From positions 1 through 38,288 of the forward strand of contig CAMWBA010000009.1 in NCBI GenBank assembly GCA_947172355.1: 38,288 nucleotides of DNA, given 5' to 3'. The position numbers and the translations under genes are program-made. Below are positions 30,630 through 37,524 of the stretch, piece after piece. Origin of the DNA: an uncultured Bacillota bacterium. Lineage in GTDB: Bacteria; Bacillota; Clostridia; Oscillospirales; Oscillospiraceae. Under the pieces are notes generated by a model. The model was given only the letters and a program-made list of their open reading frames with translations. It had not been told where the DNA came from and searched no databases. Every line of letters starts with the position of its first letter. Position 1 is the stretch's first letter.

Positions 30630-33263
30630 TCAATGGAAAATTCCGGTAATCGCGTTCCAGAAATCCCGGAACATCTGGGCTACACGGTCCCAGAAGGTGG
30701 TCTTTTCCTTTGCGGCCATCGTCTCTGCCTCCTGCGCGCCCTCCTCCGCTTTGATCTCCTGGGTGCGGATCAGCACCTGGACGCTGGAGGGGGAGGGATT
30801 GCGGCTGTCGGTGAGGGAGACCGGCTCCGCTCCGGCATCCATCAACAGCAGATTGTTGATATCGCCGGTGTACTCGTTCCAGGTGTCCTCAACGATATCG
30901 GTAATGGTGGCTTTGGCGTCCCGGACGTCGCTGGTGGCAGCCATGGCCTTAGCGGTCTGGCGCAGGGCGTCGGACAGCCCTCGAAGGGTTTGTCTGGTCC
31001 CGGTATCCAGCTGACTGCCGGAGGACTTCATAAGGGTCTCGGTATCGGACAGCAGCCGCTCCAGGTCCCGGATCGCGACCGCCGCCGCGGTACTCATAGC
31101 GCCTACATTGGCCACAGACTCCTGGAGGATGGGCTCGTAGTCGTTGAGCAGCGTCCGCAGTTGGTCGGTACTGCTCAATATGGCCCGGATCTCCTGGGAG
31201 GACCGGCGCAGGGCGGCAGACAGGTCCGCCGCGTCATCCACCAGATCTACCAGATCGTCAATCTGCTGGCACAGACCGGCCAGTTCCCCTACCACTTGGG
31301 CGGTGGGCCGGGTGATATCGTCCAGCGTATCGCTCAGCTCCCGCTGGATTTGGCTGATTTTATCGTTTGCGCTGTCCAAACCGCCGGCGATCAGATCCAC
31401 CGCTGCACCGCCGATGCTGTCATTTTCGCCGTCCGCCTGAGGGGCTCTGAGCTCCGCCCCGGCAGAAGGCGACTCACTTTCCTGGCTCTCCTGGCTTTCT
31501 TGGCTCTCCTGGCTCTCCGGGGGCTGTCCCAGCACCGGAACCTCCTGGTTTGGAACCGGGAGGGCCTCCGCCGCCGCGCCAATCAGCATACTGCCGGCCA
31601 ACGCTCCGGACATAACCCCCGTACCTCCAGCAATCCGGTTTAGGCCATCCTGGGATGGCTCCTCTAAGGAGGCGCCCTCCGCGCCCTGGCCGCTGCTGTA
31701 AATCAGCCACAGGTCGTTCATCTGCTTGGCCTGGGTCTTGGAGATACCGGGCAGCTTTTCACAGAAACTCTGGAAGCTCATGCCCCCTTGGACTCCCGCC
31801 TGGAGCTGCTTCAGCTCTTGGGCGTTTTTCCAGTCCGCCTCGGTGGCGGCACCCACCGCCCCCGCCGCCTGCGCCGCTTTAAAGGTGTCCAGATCCGGGA
31901 TTCCTTGCAGGGCAATCACACCGGGCACACTGGCTGCGGCTTCACTCTGGCTTTTGCCGCTGAGCACCAGCATCCCAGTAAGAAAGACGGCTGTGTCGCC
32001 AGCGCTCTCATAGACGCCATGTACCTTCTTCACCTGATCCACGGTGGCGGTCATGGAGGAGGAGCTGCTGCCCCCTGAAATTCCGGTCCTGTCCAGCGCC
32101 CGCTCCAGCCGCTCTAAGCTGTCCTCCAAATCCGCCGCGCTCTTTAGCAGCCGCTCCACATCGCCGGTGCCGTTTTCCAGCTCTTGAAGGGCGTGTTCCA
32201 GATCGGTCAGCTGGATTTGGAGGGTCAATGTGGTGTCCGCCATTCCATTCAGAATGGTCTTGGAGTCGTTGATGGTCTGGCTCAGCGCCTGAGTCCGCTG
32301 CTCCACCGGCTCCAACAGGCCGGCGATGTTGGACAGGTCGCCCCGCAGCACCCCCGCCTCGTCATAAATCTGGCCCTTACCGCCCGAGATGGTGCTTCGG
32401 GCAATGTCCAGCTGGTCCAATCCGTTGGCGGAGGCGTACAGTCCACTTTGAATGTCGTTCAGCGCGTCCAATAGGGTGTCCAGACTGCCGGACAGGGCCC
32501 GGTAGTCCTCTTCCAAGTCGTCCTTGCGCTGGCTCAGCTTGGCAATCTCCTCCAGCTGTGCCAGGGTGGCAGGCACCATGAGGATGGTCATTCCTCCAAA
32601 GGAGAAGTCGTTGCTGCCCACCCGGATGGTAAAATGCTGTTCCTCCCCTGGCAGGACCATAAACAGCACGGTGCGCAGATTGCCCACCAGCTGCACCTGG
32701 GCTCCAGGGGCCTCCAGTGAGAGGATGTCATCTTGGTTGAACAGGGCCATTGCCTCCAAGGTATAGTTATAGCGGGCATAGGCGCTGGCCTTTTTGTTGG
32801 GTACAATATCCAGCTGAATCTCCACTACGCCCTGTTCCCCCGCCAAATCCTCCGCTTTCACGGGCACACCATTGAGGGTATACCGCAGAGCAACGGTCCA
32901 AGGAAGGTCCTGGAAGGGCTGTGCCGTCTTGCCCTCAAAGTAGAAGTGCTCTGGTGCCTGATCAAACTGAAAGGCGGTAGTCCCTCCGCTGGTAACTGCC
33001 GGAGTGCTGTCGGTCAGATTGATTACCTGGTCATAGACGCCGTAGTCCGAAAAGGAGGAGGCGCCGTTCAAGGTATAGCTCTTTACCACGCTGCCCTCCA
33101 TCAGATTTCCATAGTAATCCAGCGTAGCGTAGTACGCCTCATCGCAGCTGGGGGTAACGCCGCTGTCGATGGGAGCGGCACAGACGGGCACCACGGCCCC
33201 CGCCGTCATCAGAGCGGCCAGAGCAAGCGCTGTCAGGCGCATGGATTTGCTGTGTTGGGTCAT
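30630..33263 (-). CDS. Large exported coiled-coil protein, partner of MMPL transporter
   Basis: An 877-residue secreted protein. It has a signal peptide (MTQHSKSMRLTALALAALMT then AGAVVPVCAA, cleavage near residue 30), then a beta-rich domain to about residue 250, followed by long helical heptad-like stretches rich in Leu, Asp, Glu and Gln (about 250-420 and 640-820), and a central Ser/Gln/Glu-Pro linker with four tandem QES units. The C-terminus is an amphipathic, aromatic-rich helix (FWDRVAQMFRDFWNAITGIF) that may lie on the membrane. ATG 33263 with GGGAGG 8 bp upstream is chosen over a start 11 codons earlier. The general layout (membrane-proximal helical rods with an MMPL transporter) resembles YhgE/Pip-like and MMPL-accessory proteins, but I do not recognise a defined family. 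It is first in a two-gene operon and divergent from a TetR gene. Confidence 0.72.
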   Translation of the reverse strand: MTQHSKSMRLTALALAALMTAGAVVPVCAAPIDSGVTPSCDEAYYATLDYYGNLMEGSVVKSYTLNGASSFSDYGVYDQVINLTDSTPAVTSGGTTAFQFDQAPEHFYFEGKTAQPFQDLPWTVALRYTLNGVPVKAEDLAGEQGVVEIQLDIVPNKKASAYARYNYTLEAMALFNQDDILSLEAPGAQVQLVGNLRTVLFMVLPGEEQHFTIRVGSNDFSFGGMTILMVPATLAQLEEIAKLSQRKDDLEEDYRALSGSLDTLLDALNDIQSGLYASANGLDQLDIARSTISGGKGQIYDEAGVLRGDLSNIAGLLEPVEQRTQALSQTINDSKTILNGMADTTLTLQIQLTDLEHALQELENGTGDVERLLKSAADLEDSLERLERALDRTGISGGSSSSSMTATVDQVKKVHGVYESAGDTAVFLTGMLVLSGKSQSEAAASVPGVIALQGIPDLDTFKAAQAAGAVGAATEADWKNAQELKQLQAGVQGGMSFQSFCEKLPGISKTQAKQMNDLWLIYSSGQGAEGASLEEPSQDGLNRIAGGTGVMSGALAGSMLIGAAAEALPVPNQEVPVLGQPPESQESQESQESQESESPSAGAELRAPQADGENDSIGGAAVDLIAGGLDSANDKISQIQRELSDTLDDITRPTAQVVGELAGLCQQIDDLVDLVDDAADLSAALRRSSQEIRAILSSTDQLRTLLNDYEPILQESVANVGAMSTAAAVAIRDLERLLSDTETLMKSSGSQLDTGTRQTLRGLSDALRQTAKAMAATSDVRDAKATITDIVEDTWNEYTGDINNLLLMDAGAEPVSLTDSRNPSPSSVQVLIRTQEIKAEEGAQEAETMAAKEKTTFWDRVAQMFRDFWNAITGIFH
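31480..31515. repeat. Four tandem 9-bp repeats encoding QES units
   Basis: TCCTGGCTC-type 9-mers repeat four times at 31480-31515, encoding QES repeats in the linker of the exported protein. Copies two and three differ by one base each. The length could vary by slippage between strains. Confidence 0.8.
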
Positions 33264-33313
33264 AGCTGATTCCTCCCAAAAATAATCAACATGCAATCTT
33301 TAAAATAAACGTG

Positions 33314-33342
33314 TTGACTTATCAACTGATGTTGATTATAAT
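33314..33342 (+). promoter_or_regulatory. Promoter of the second TetR gene
   Basis: TTGACT (33314-33319), 17-bp spacer, TATAAT (33337-33342): near-consensus. The spacer contains a palindrome likely bound by the TetR protein. The -10 overlaps the -10 of the oppositely directed promoter. Confidence 0.8.
33319..33338. promoter_or_regulatory. Candidate TetR operator palindrome
   Basis: TTATCAAC-TGAT-GTTGATTA is an imperfect 20-bp palindrome (7 of 8 arm positions) lying between the -35 and -10 of the rightward promoter and over the start region of the leftward one. Further half sites (TCAAC/GTTGA) occur at 33286, 33312 and 33350. TetR binding here would block both genes. Confidence 0.6.
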
Positions 33343-33363
33343 AATGGCAGTTGATTTGGTCAA
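33335..33363 (-). promoter_or_regulatory. Promoter of the exported-protein/MMPL operon
   Basis: Minus strand: TTGACC (33358-33363), 17-bp spacer, TATAAT (33335-33340): near-consensus. It overlaps the rightward promoter by four bases of the -10, so both cannot be occupied together. Confidence 0.8.
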
Positions 33364-33411
33364 TAGACAAATACGCGAAAATGTCTAACTCGTCCACAAG
33401 GAGGGGTCACT

Positions 33412-33999
33412 ATGTTAAAAAACCCGGAGGACCGGCGCGCCCGCCGGTCACGCAAGCTGCTCAAGCAAAGCCTGCTGGAGCTGATGAAGGAGAAATCCTT
33501 TTCCGAGATCTCCGTCCGCGACATCGCCGAGGGGGCCGATATGAACCGGGGAACCTTCTACCTCCACTACTCCGGCACCGTTGAGCTGCTCCAAAGCGTA
33601 GAAGCGGAGCTGTTGGAGGAACTGGAATCCCTCATCGGCGCCCACATCCAGGAGACGGTGGCTGACGGCACGGTACGTCCGGTACTGGAGCCCCTGCTGG
33701 ACTTTGCCGTGGCCCACAGGGACACCTGCGCCATCCTCTTTGCCAGCAGCGAGGCCAGCGGTTTTATTCAAGCCCTTCAACAGCTTATCAGCCGCTGCGG
33801 CGCCGCCTTGGTGGAGGACTGGTTTCACCCCCAGGACCGGCGGCAGACCGACTATTACCTCAGCTTTCTCACCTGGGGGGCCATCGGACTTTTAAAGGAG
33901 TGGTTCGCCCAGGATATGGCTCTGCCCCGGGAGGAACTGCTGGCCGCCGCCCAGCGCATGGCTGATGGTTCAGCCAGCCGGCTGTTCTCGAAGGGTTGA
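33412..33999 (+). CDS. TetR-family regulator controlling the exported-protein/MMPL operon
   Basis: A 195-residue TetR protein. The helix-turn-helix is ISVRDIAEGADMNRGTFYLHY (in part: VRDIAEGADMNRGTFYLHY, residues 33-51). The C-domain has short helices rich in Leu and ends FSKG. ATG 33412 has AAGGAGGGG upstream. It is divergent from the 877-residue protein and MMPL genes and shares overlapping promoters with them, the classical layout for a TetR repressor controlling a transporter and itself. It is similar in size and style to the TetR at the other end of the cluster (DhaS-like group). The inducer is unknown. A hairpin follows at 34022-34051. Confidence 0.9.
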   Translation: MLKNPEDRRARRSRKLLKQSLLELMKEKSFSEISVRDIAEGADMNRGTFYLHYSGTVELLQSVEAELLEELESLIGAHIQETVADGTVRPVLEPLLDFAVAHRDTCAILFASSEASGFIQALQQLISRCGAALVEDWFHPQDRRQTDYYLSFLTWGAIGLLKEWFAQDMALPREELLAAAQRMADGSASRLFSKG

Positions 34000-34021
34000 T
34001 TCTCCCGGTCCCAACACGCCA

Positions 34022-34051
34022 ATGCCGCCTGCGGATATCCGCAGGCGGCAT
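34022..34051. terminator. Palindromic hairpin between convergent TetR and mnmE
   Basis: ATGCCGCCTGCGG (34022-34034) pairs perfectly with 34039-34051 around ATAT; the whole 30 bp is palindromic. It lacks an immediate T-tract on either strand (plus strand has TCTATTCTGTCATTTT later), so termination is plausible but imperfect. Confidence 0.55.
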
Positions 34052-34059
34052 CTATTCTG

Positions 34060-35433
34060 TCATTTTCCCACACAGAATTTGGAAAAGATCCGGTCGGTAA
34101 CATCCTCCCGAACCGTCCGTCCGGTGAGTTCCCCTAGGGCGGACAGGGCCTCCTCCACATCGGTAAGGAGGGCGTCGGGGGTGACACCGGCCCGCAGGGC
34201 CTCGCGGGCCCGGCGGACCGCCTCTCTGGCCCGGGAGGCGGCCTCCTCCTGGCGGGCGTTGGTGAGAATCTGTCCATAATCCCAGTACAGGTCCTGGGGG
34301 AAGGCGCAGGATATTTCATTGCACAGCTCATCCAGGTATTTGGTCCTGGCGCTCACCGTCACACAGGGGGGCAGCTCCATATAGACAGCAGGGATGGGGG
34401 CAGTGGGCAGGTCCCCCTTGGTCCACACCCGGATGGTGGGGGCCAGCTTCTTCGCCTCTTGCAGTAGGGCGAAATCGGCCTCCTCCGCAGGCCGGGAGGA
34501 GTCGATGAGCACCAGAATCAGTCCCGCCTCCTCCATCGCCTTCCGGGATCGCTCCACGCCCAGCTTCTCCACCGGGTCCGCCGTGTCCCGCAGGCCGGCG
34601 GTGTCGATGAGCCGCAGAGGGACGCCGCCCAGCTCACACCGCTCCTCCACCGTATCCCGGGTGGTGCCGGGGATGTCGGTGACAATGGCCCGTTCCCAGC
34701 CCACCATGGCGTTGAGCAAGGAGGACTTGCCCGCGTTGGGCCGGCCTACAATGGCGCAGGCCACCCCCTCCCGCAGCAGCTTGGCCCGCCCGCAGGAGGC
34801 CAGCAGGACATTCAGTTCTCCCTCCTGGTCGGACAGCTCCTCGTCCAGCTGTTCCAGGCGGAAGGGGTCAACGTCCTCGTCCGGGTAGTCCAGCACGGCA
34901 TGAAAATGAGCCATCACGTCCACCAGAGCGGAGTAAATATCCTCAATCCGTTTGGACAGCGCCCCGGCCAGCTGACCTGCCGCGTGCCGGGCCCCCTCCC
35001 GGCTCTGCGCGCCGAGGAGGTCCCCCACCGCCTCCGCCTGGGCCAAGTCCAGACGGCCGTTGAGAAACGCCCGCCGGGTAAAGTCCCCGGCCATGGCCTG
35101 ACGGGCCCCCTGAGCAAACAGCGCTTCCAGCCCCAAGGTAAGCACCATAGGAGAACCGTGGCATTGAAACTCCGCCGTATCCTCCCCGGTATAGCTGGAG
35201 GGGCCAAGACTGTAGGTACACAGCACCCGGTCGATGGCCTGCCCGCCGCTGTCCAGCAGGTCGCCATAGACCAGCGTCCGGGGCGGATGCTCCCGCAATC
35301 CCTTGCCGCCCAGTGGTTTAAAGCATGTTTCCGCAATGGATGCCGCCTCCGGTCCGGACAGACGGAGAATCCCGATGGCTCCCGGTCCCGGAGGGGTGGA
35401 GAGGGCTGCGATAGTGTCGGTTTGAATGGCCAT
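34060..35433 (-). CDS. mnmE: tRNA uridine-5-carboxymethylaminomethyl(34) synthesis GTPase MnmE
   Basis: A 457-residue tRNA-modification GTPase that works with MnmG to install the (carboxymethyl)aminomethyl group at wobble uridine 34. The N-terminal tetrahydrofolate-binding domain starts MAIQTDTIAALSTPPGPGAI and has DFTRRAFLNGRLDLAQAEAV. The G domain carries G1 GRPNAGKSS (about residue 224), G2 IPGTTRDTVEE, G3 DTAGLRDT and G4 as TKGD (usual NKxD). The C-terminus FCVGK provides the invariant cysteine motif (C-[IVL]-G-K). ATG 35433 follows AAAGGAG; the frame is open 43 codons further but those residues are not family-like. mnmG, usually adjacent, is not in this window. The upstream region holds a DnaA-box-like cluster. 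Confidence 0.97.
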   Translation of the reverse strand: MAIQTDTIAALSTPPGPGAIGILRLSGPEAASIAETCFKPLGGKGLREHPPRTLVYGDLLDSGGQAIDRVLCTYSLGPSSYTGEDTAEFQCHGSPMVLTLGLEALFAQGARQAMAGDFTRRAFLNGRLDLAQAEAVGDLLGAQSREGARHAAGQLAGALSKRIEDIYSALVDVMAHFHAVLDYPDEDVDPFRLEQLDEELSDQEGELNVLLASCGRAKLLREGVACAIVGRPNAGKSSLLNAMVGWERAIVTDIPGTTRDTVEERCELGGVPLRLIDTAGLRDTADPVEKLGVERSRKAMEEAGLILVLIDSSRPAEEADFALLQEAKKLAPTIRVWTKGDLPTAPIPAVYMELPPCVTVSARTKYLDELCNEISCAFPQDLYWDYGQILTNARQEEAASRAREAVRRAREALRAGVTPDALLTDVEEALSALGELTGRTVREDVTDRIFSKFCVGK

Positions 35434-35554
35434 AAAGGGACTCCTTTCCTGTTTCGGCGGGAGGCACATATTTACTTGCAAAAATACCAATCCATAAAAG
35501 TTTGTGAATATTTCTGCCTTGACAAATGTTATGGAAACCAAAGGATGCATATTT

Positions 35555-35664
35555 GCTTCCACACAACGTCCACAAGCGATGTGGAAAACTCGGTGGAAAA
35601 TGTGGAAAACCCTTTGGGCACAGGGAACTTTCCCTGTGGAAAACTCAGTGGAAAAAGTGGATAA
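35555..35664. other. DnaA-box-like cluster: 30-bp repeat with three boxes, twice
   Basis: Six boxes read TGTGGAAAA or close variants on the plus strand (reverse of the consensus TTWTNCACA) at 35580, 35592, 35601, 35635, 35647 and 35656. Three fit perfectly and three have one mismatch. They form two copies of a 30-bp unit (35580-35609 and 35635-35664, 27 of 30 identical), each with boxes 12 and 9 bp apart, and copies 55 bp apart. CACAGGGAA-CT-TTCCCTGTG (35620-35639) is an inverted repeat between them. Weaker, opposite boxes (GCTTCCACA 35555; ACGTCCACA 35566) lie to the left. To the right, 35661-35701 is strongly AT-rich. The 322-bp gap 35434-35755 holds no gene. Confidence 0.6.
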
Positions 35665-35755
35665 AAAATTGCATAGAGGATGTCAAAATAATTTTTAATT
35701 GGATCGGAGGACGAACCGGTGTGGACGGCTCACTCTTTATTTTGCAGGAAAACCG

Positions 35756-36517
35756 TTACAGCCAGATGCCCCAGCCGTCATATTGGAACACTCCTGCGCC
35801 GTGGTGCAGCTTTCCCTCCCGCTTCAGCTGGCGGAGAGCGTCCCGCATCCGGGCCGGGAGTTCCGGCGGGACTTCCAGGGAATGATGGGCTGGGAAAACC
35901 CGCCGGGCGGGCAGGGCCGCCACCCGCTCCAGGGAGGCCAGATAGGCCTCCGGGTCGGTGGAGGGGTAGTAGGCAAAGAGAGTGTCCAGATAGATCAGGT
36001 CACCGGTATACAGCTCCCCCCGGTCCGCCTCCCAGAAGCACAGATGCCCCGGGGAGTGGCCCGGCGTGTGGAGGGCTTCCACCCTCCGCCCGCCCAGGTC
36101 CAGCACCTCGCCGCCGCGGAGGACCCGGGTGGGCACTCCCTGGAACATTTTGTATTGGCTCACATCAAAGCCCTCCGGCGGATCGCACCGGTCCAGCACC
36201 ATCTCCCGCACCGTCTCTATGGACAGGGGAAACCTGCCCTGGAGCCAGGGCAGCTCCGCCTCATGGGCGTAGAAGTCCGGAAAGTACTTGTGCCCGCCGA
36301 TGTGGTCCCAGTGGATGTGGGTGGCGATGGCGGTGACCGGCTTGTCCGTCAGCCGGCGGACCTCCTCGTAAATATTGCAGATACCCAGCCCGGTGTCGAT
36401 GAGCAGAGCGCGGTCTTCGCCGGCGAGGAGGTAACAATGGGTCTCCTCCCAGTGGCGGTATTCGCTGATGACCCAGGTGTCAGGGGCCAGCGATTCGTTG
36501 GTAAACCAGGGGCGCAT
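35756..36517 (-). CDS. MBL-fold metallo-hydrolase
   Basis: A 253-residue metallo-beta-lactamase-fold enzyme. Ligands are visible: THIHWDHIGGH (HxHxDH, residues about 67-77), TPGHSPGH (His), YTGDLIY (bridging Asp) and FPAHHS (last His). Arrangement and length are like glyoxalase II-like/quorum-lactonase-like hydrolases; no specific substrate can be named. ATG 36517 is chosen because AAAGGAG lies 5 bp upstream; a start five codons earlier overlaps that site. It lies between the DnaA-box cluster and a palindromic repeat, with the membrane-protein gene upstream on the same strand separated by 89 bp. Confidence 0.87.
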   Translation of the reverse strand: MRPWFTNESLAPDTWVISEYRHWEETHCYLLAGEDRALLIDTGLGICNIYEEVRRLTDKPVTAIATHIHWDHIGGHKYFPDFYAHEAELPWLQGRFPLSIETVREMVLDRCDPPEGFDVSQYKMFQGVPTRVLRGGEVLDLGGRRVEALHTPGHSPGHLCFWEADRGELYTGDLIYLDTLFAYYPSTDPEAYLASLERVAALPARRVFPAHHSLEVPPELPARMRDALRQLKREGKLHHGAGVFQYDGWGIWL

Positions 36518-36537
36518 AAAAACTCCTTTCATGGGCA

Positions 36538-36607
36538 GGGGCGGCCTGCGGCCGCCCGCCGTAATCCGATGGTTTCCGTTAGAACACGGGCGGCCACAGG
36601 CCGCTCC
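36538..36607. repeat. Inverted GC-rich palindromic element (REP-like)
   Basis: GGGGCGGCCTGCGGCCGCCC (plus G, 36538-36558) and its inverse at 36587-36607 (19 of 21 identical) flank 28 bp. Each arm is itself a hairpin (GGGCGGCC...GGCCGCCC). The right arm overlaps the stop of the membrane-protein gene. The form resembles interspersed repeats common in Oscillospiraceae genomes; copy number elsewhere cannot be seen here. Confidence 0.75.
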
Positions 36608-37524
36608 TACGGGGATTTTGCGTGTTTTCTACGCGCCAGCAGCCAGATCACGCCCTCTGCCGCTGGGATGGCCAGGCAGATGCCGCCGAGGATCAAATAT
36701 TTCCGCCGCGTCTGCTCCACATACTGCCGCGCAGTAAGCTCAGGGGATACTGTGATGTAGCTGTTTTCTCCTGCGATAGAAAGGACCCGCCGATCCACCT
36801 GATCCCGGTTTTGGACGGCCTCTTCTCCCTCAGCCGTGACGAGAAACTCCCGTTCCCAACGCCAGCCGCCGGGAGCTTTGTAGATCACCACATAGACATA
36901 TCGGGTGGACCATCTGTGGTGTTTTTTCTGCCAATGCCCCCGCCGGGCGGCGGAGTAGCCGCTGGAGGCGGTGAAGGTGTGAACGCCCTCGTCCACATAG
37001 TCCTCCGCCGGAGCCACCTCCAGATACATCTGTATGGCGGCGGCGGCAAAGAAAAGCATCCCTATGGCCAAAAAAGGCGCCGCGCCCCGGCACGCGGCAA
37101 TCAAAAAACGTTTTACTCTCATTTTTGCCCGGTCCCAGACCTCTGAGCTGCGGGTCAGTCCGGCAATCCAAAGGCCCAGCCAGACCACCAGCCATACCGG
37201 GGTCTGGAGGAGCAGCAGCTGAAAAAGGGAGATCAGAATATCGCCGCTTTGAAGCAGCTCAGGCTGCCAGAGCAGCAAGAGCGCACAGCACAGCAGATAC
37301 CCCGGCAGAAGCATCCACAGCCACAGCGTGATACGGCGCAGGCCCAGTTTTTTCCGAAAGATTCCGCCAGCAATGAGGAAGTAGAGGGCAGCCAGCAGAG
37401 GATAGCCCACAACCAAAATCAGGGACTGGACCGAGGCATCCGGGGCGGCCAGCCAAAGCAGGAGAAAGGCGGCAGGGCAGAAGAGAACAGACACCAGCAT
37501 CGCCGCCGTGCACTTGAGTTTCAT
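36607..37524 (-). CDS. Predicted multi-pass membrane protein, unknown function
   Basis: A 305-residue protein with about five helices in residues 7-165 (e.g. MLVSVLFCPAAFLLLWLAA, LWMLLPGYLLCCALLLLW, LAIGMLFFAAAAIQMYL), then a soluble domain of about 110 residues (about 165-275, with a basic His/Arg-rich stretch RRGHWQKKHHRWSTR) and a final helix LILGGICLAIPAAEGVIWLL before a basic tail. I recognise no family. The start overlaps the stop of the upstream FAD-enzyme gene (ATGA at 37521-37524), which supports the start and indicates coupling. The stop is TAG at 36607, within the REP-like arm, so the last codons abut the repeat. Confidence 0.72.
   Translation of the reverse strand: MKLKCTAAMLVSVLFCPAAFLLLWLAAPDASVQSLILVVGYPLLAALYFLIAGGIFRKKLGLRRITLWLWMLLPGYLLCCALLLLWQPELLQSGDILISLFQLLLLQTPVWLVVWLGLWIAGLTRSSEVWDRAKMRVKRFLIAACRGAAPFLAIGMLFFAAAAIQMYLEVAPAEDYVDEGVHTFTASSGYSAARRGHWQKKHHRWSTRYVYVVIYKAPGGWRWEREFLVTAEGEEAVQNRDQVDRRVLSIAGENSYITVSPELTARQYVEQTRRKYLILGGICLAIPAAEGVIWLLARRKHAKSP

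Noticed and set aside
28316-30649. Open frame of 777 codons on the plus strand opposite the MMPL gene
   Set aside because: His/Gln/Gly-rich shadow of a GC-rich coding strand, with no ribosome site and no motif. The minus-strand MMPL protein is clearly real.
31480-31515. Tandem short repeats as a possible CRISPR
   Set aside because: Nine-base in-frame repeats without spacers inside a protein linker; no cas genes.
35580-35664. Box array as plasmid iterons
   Set aside because: No replication initiator gene is nearby and the surroundings (mnmE, MBL hydrolase) are chromosomal; the boxes fit the DnaA consensus better.
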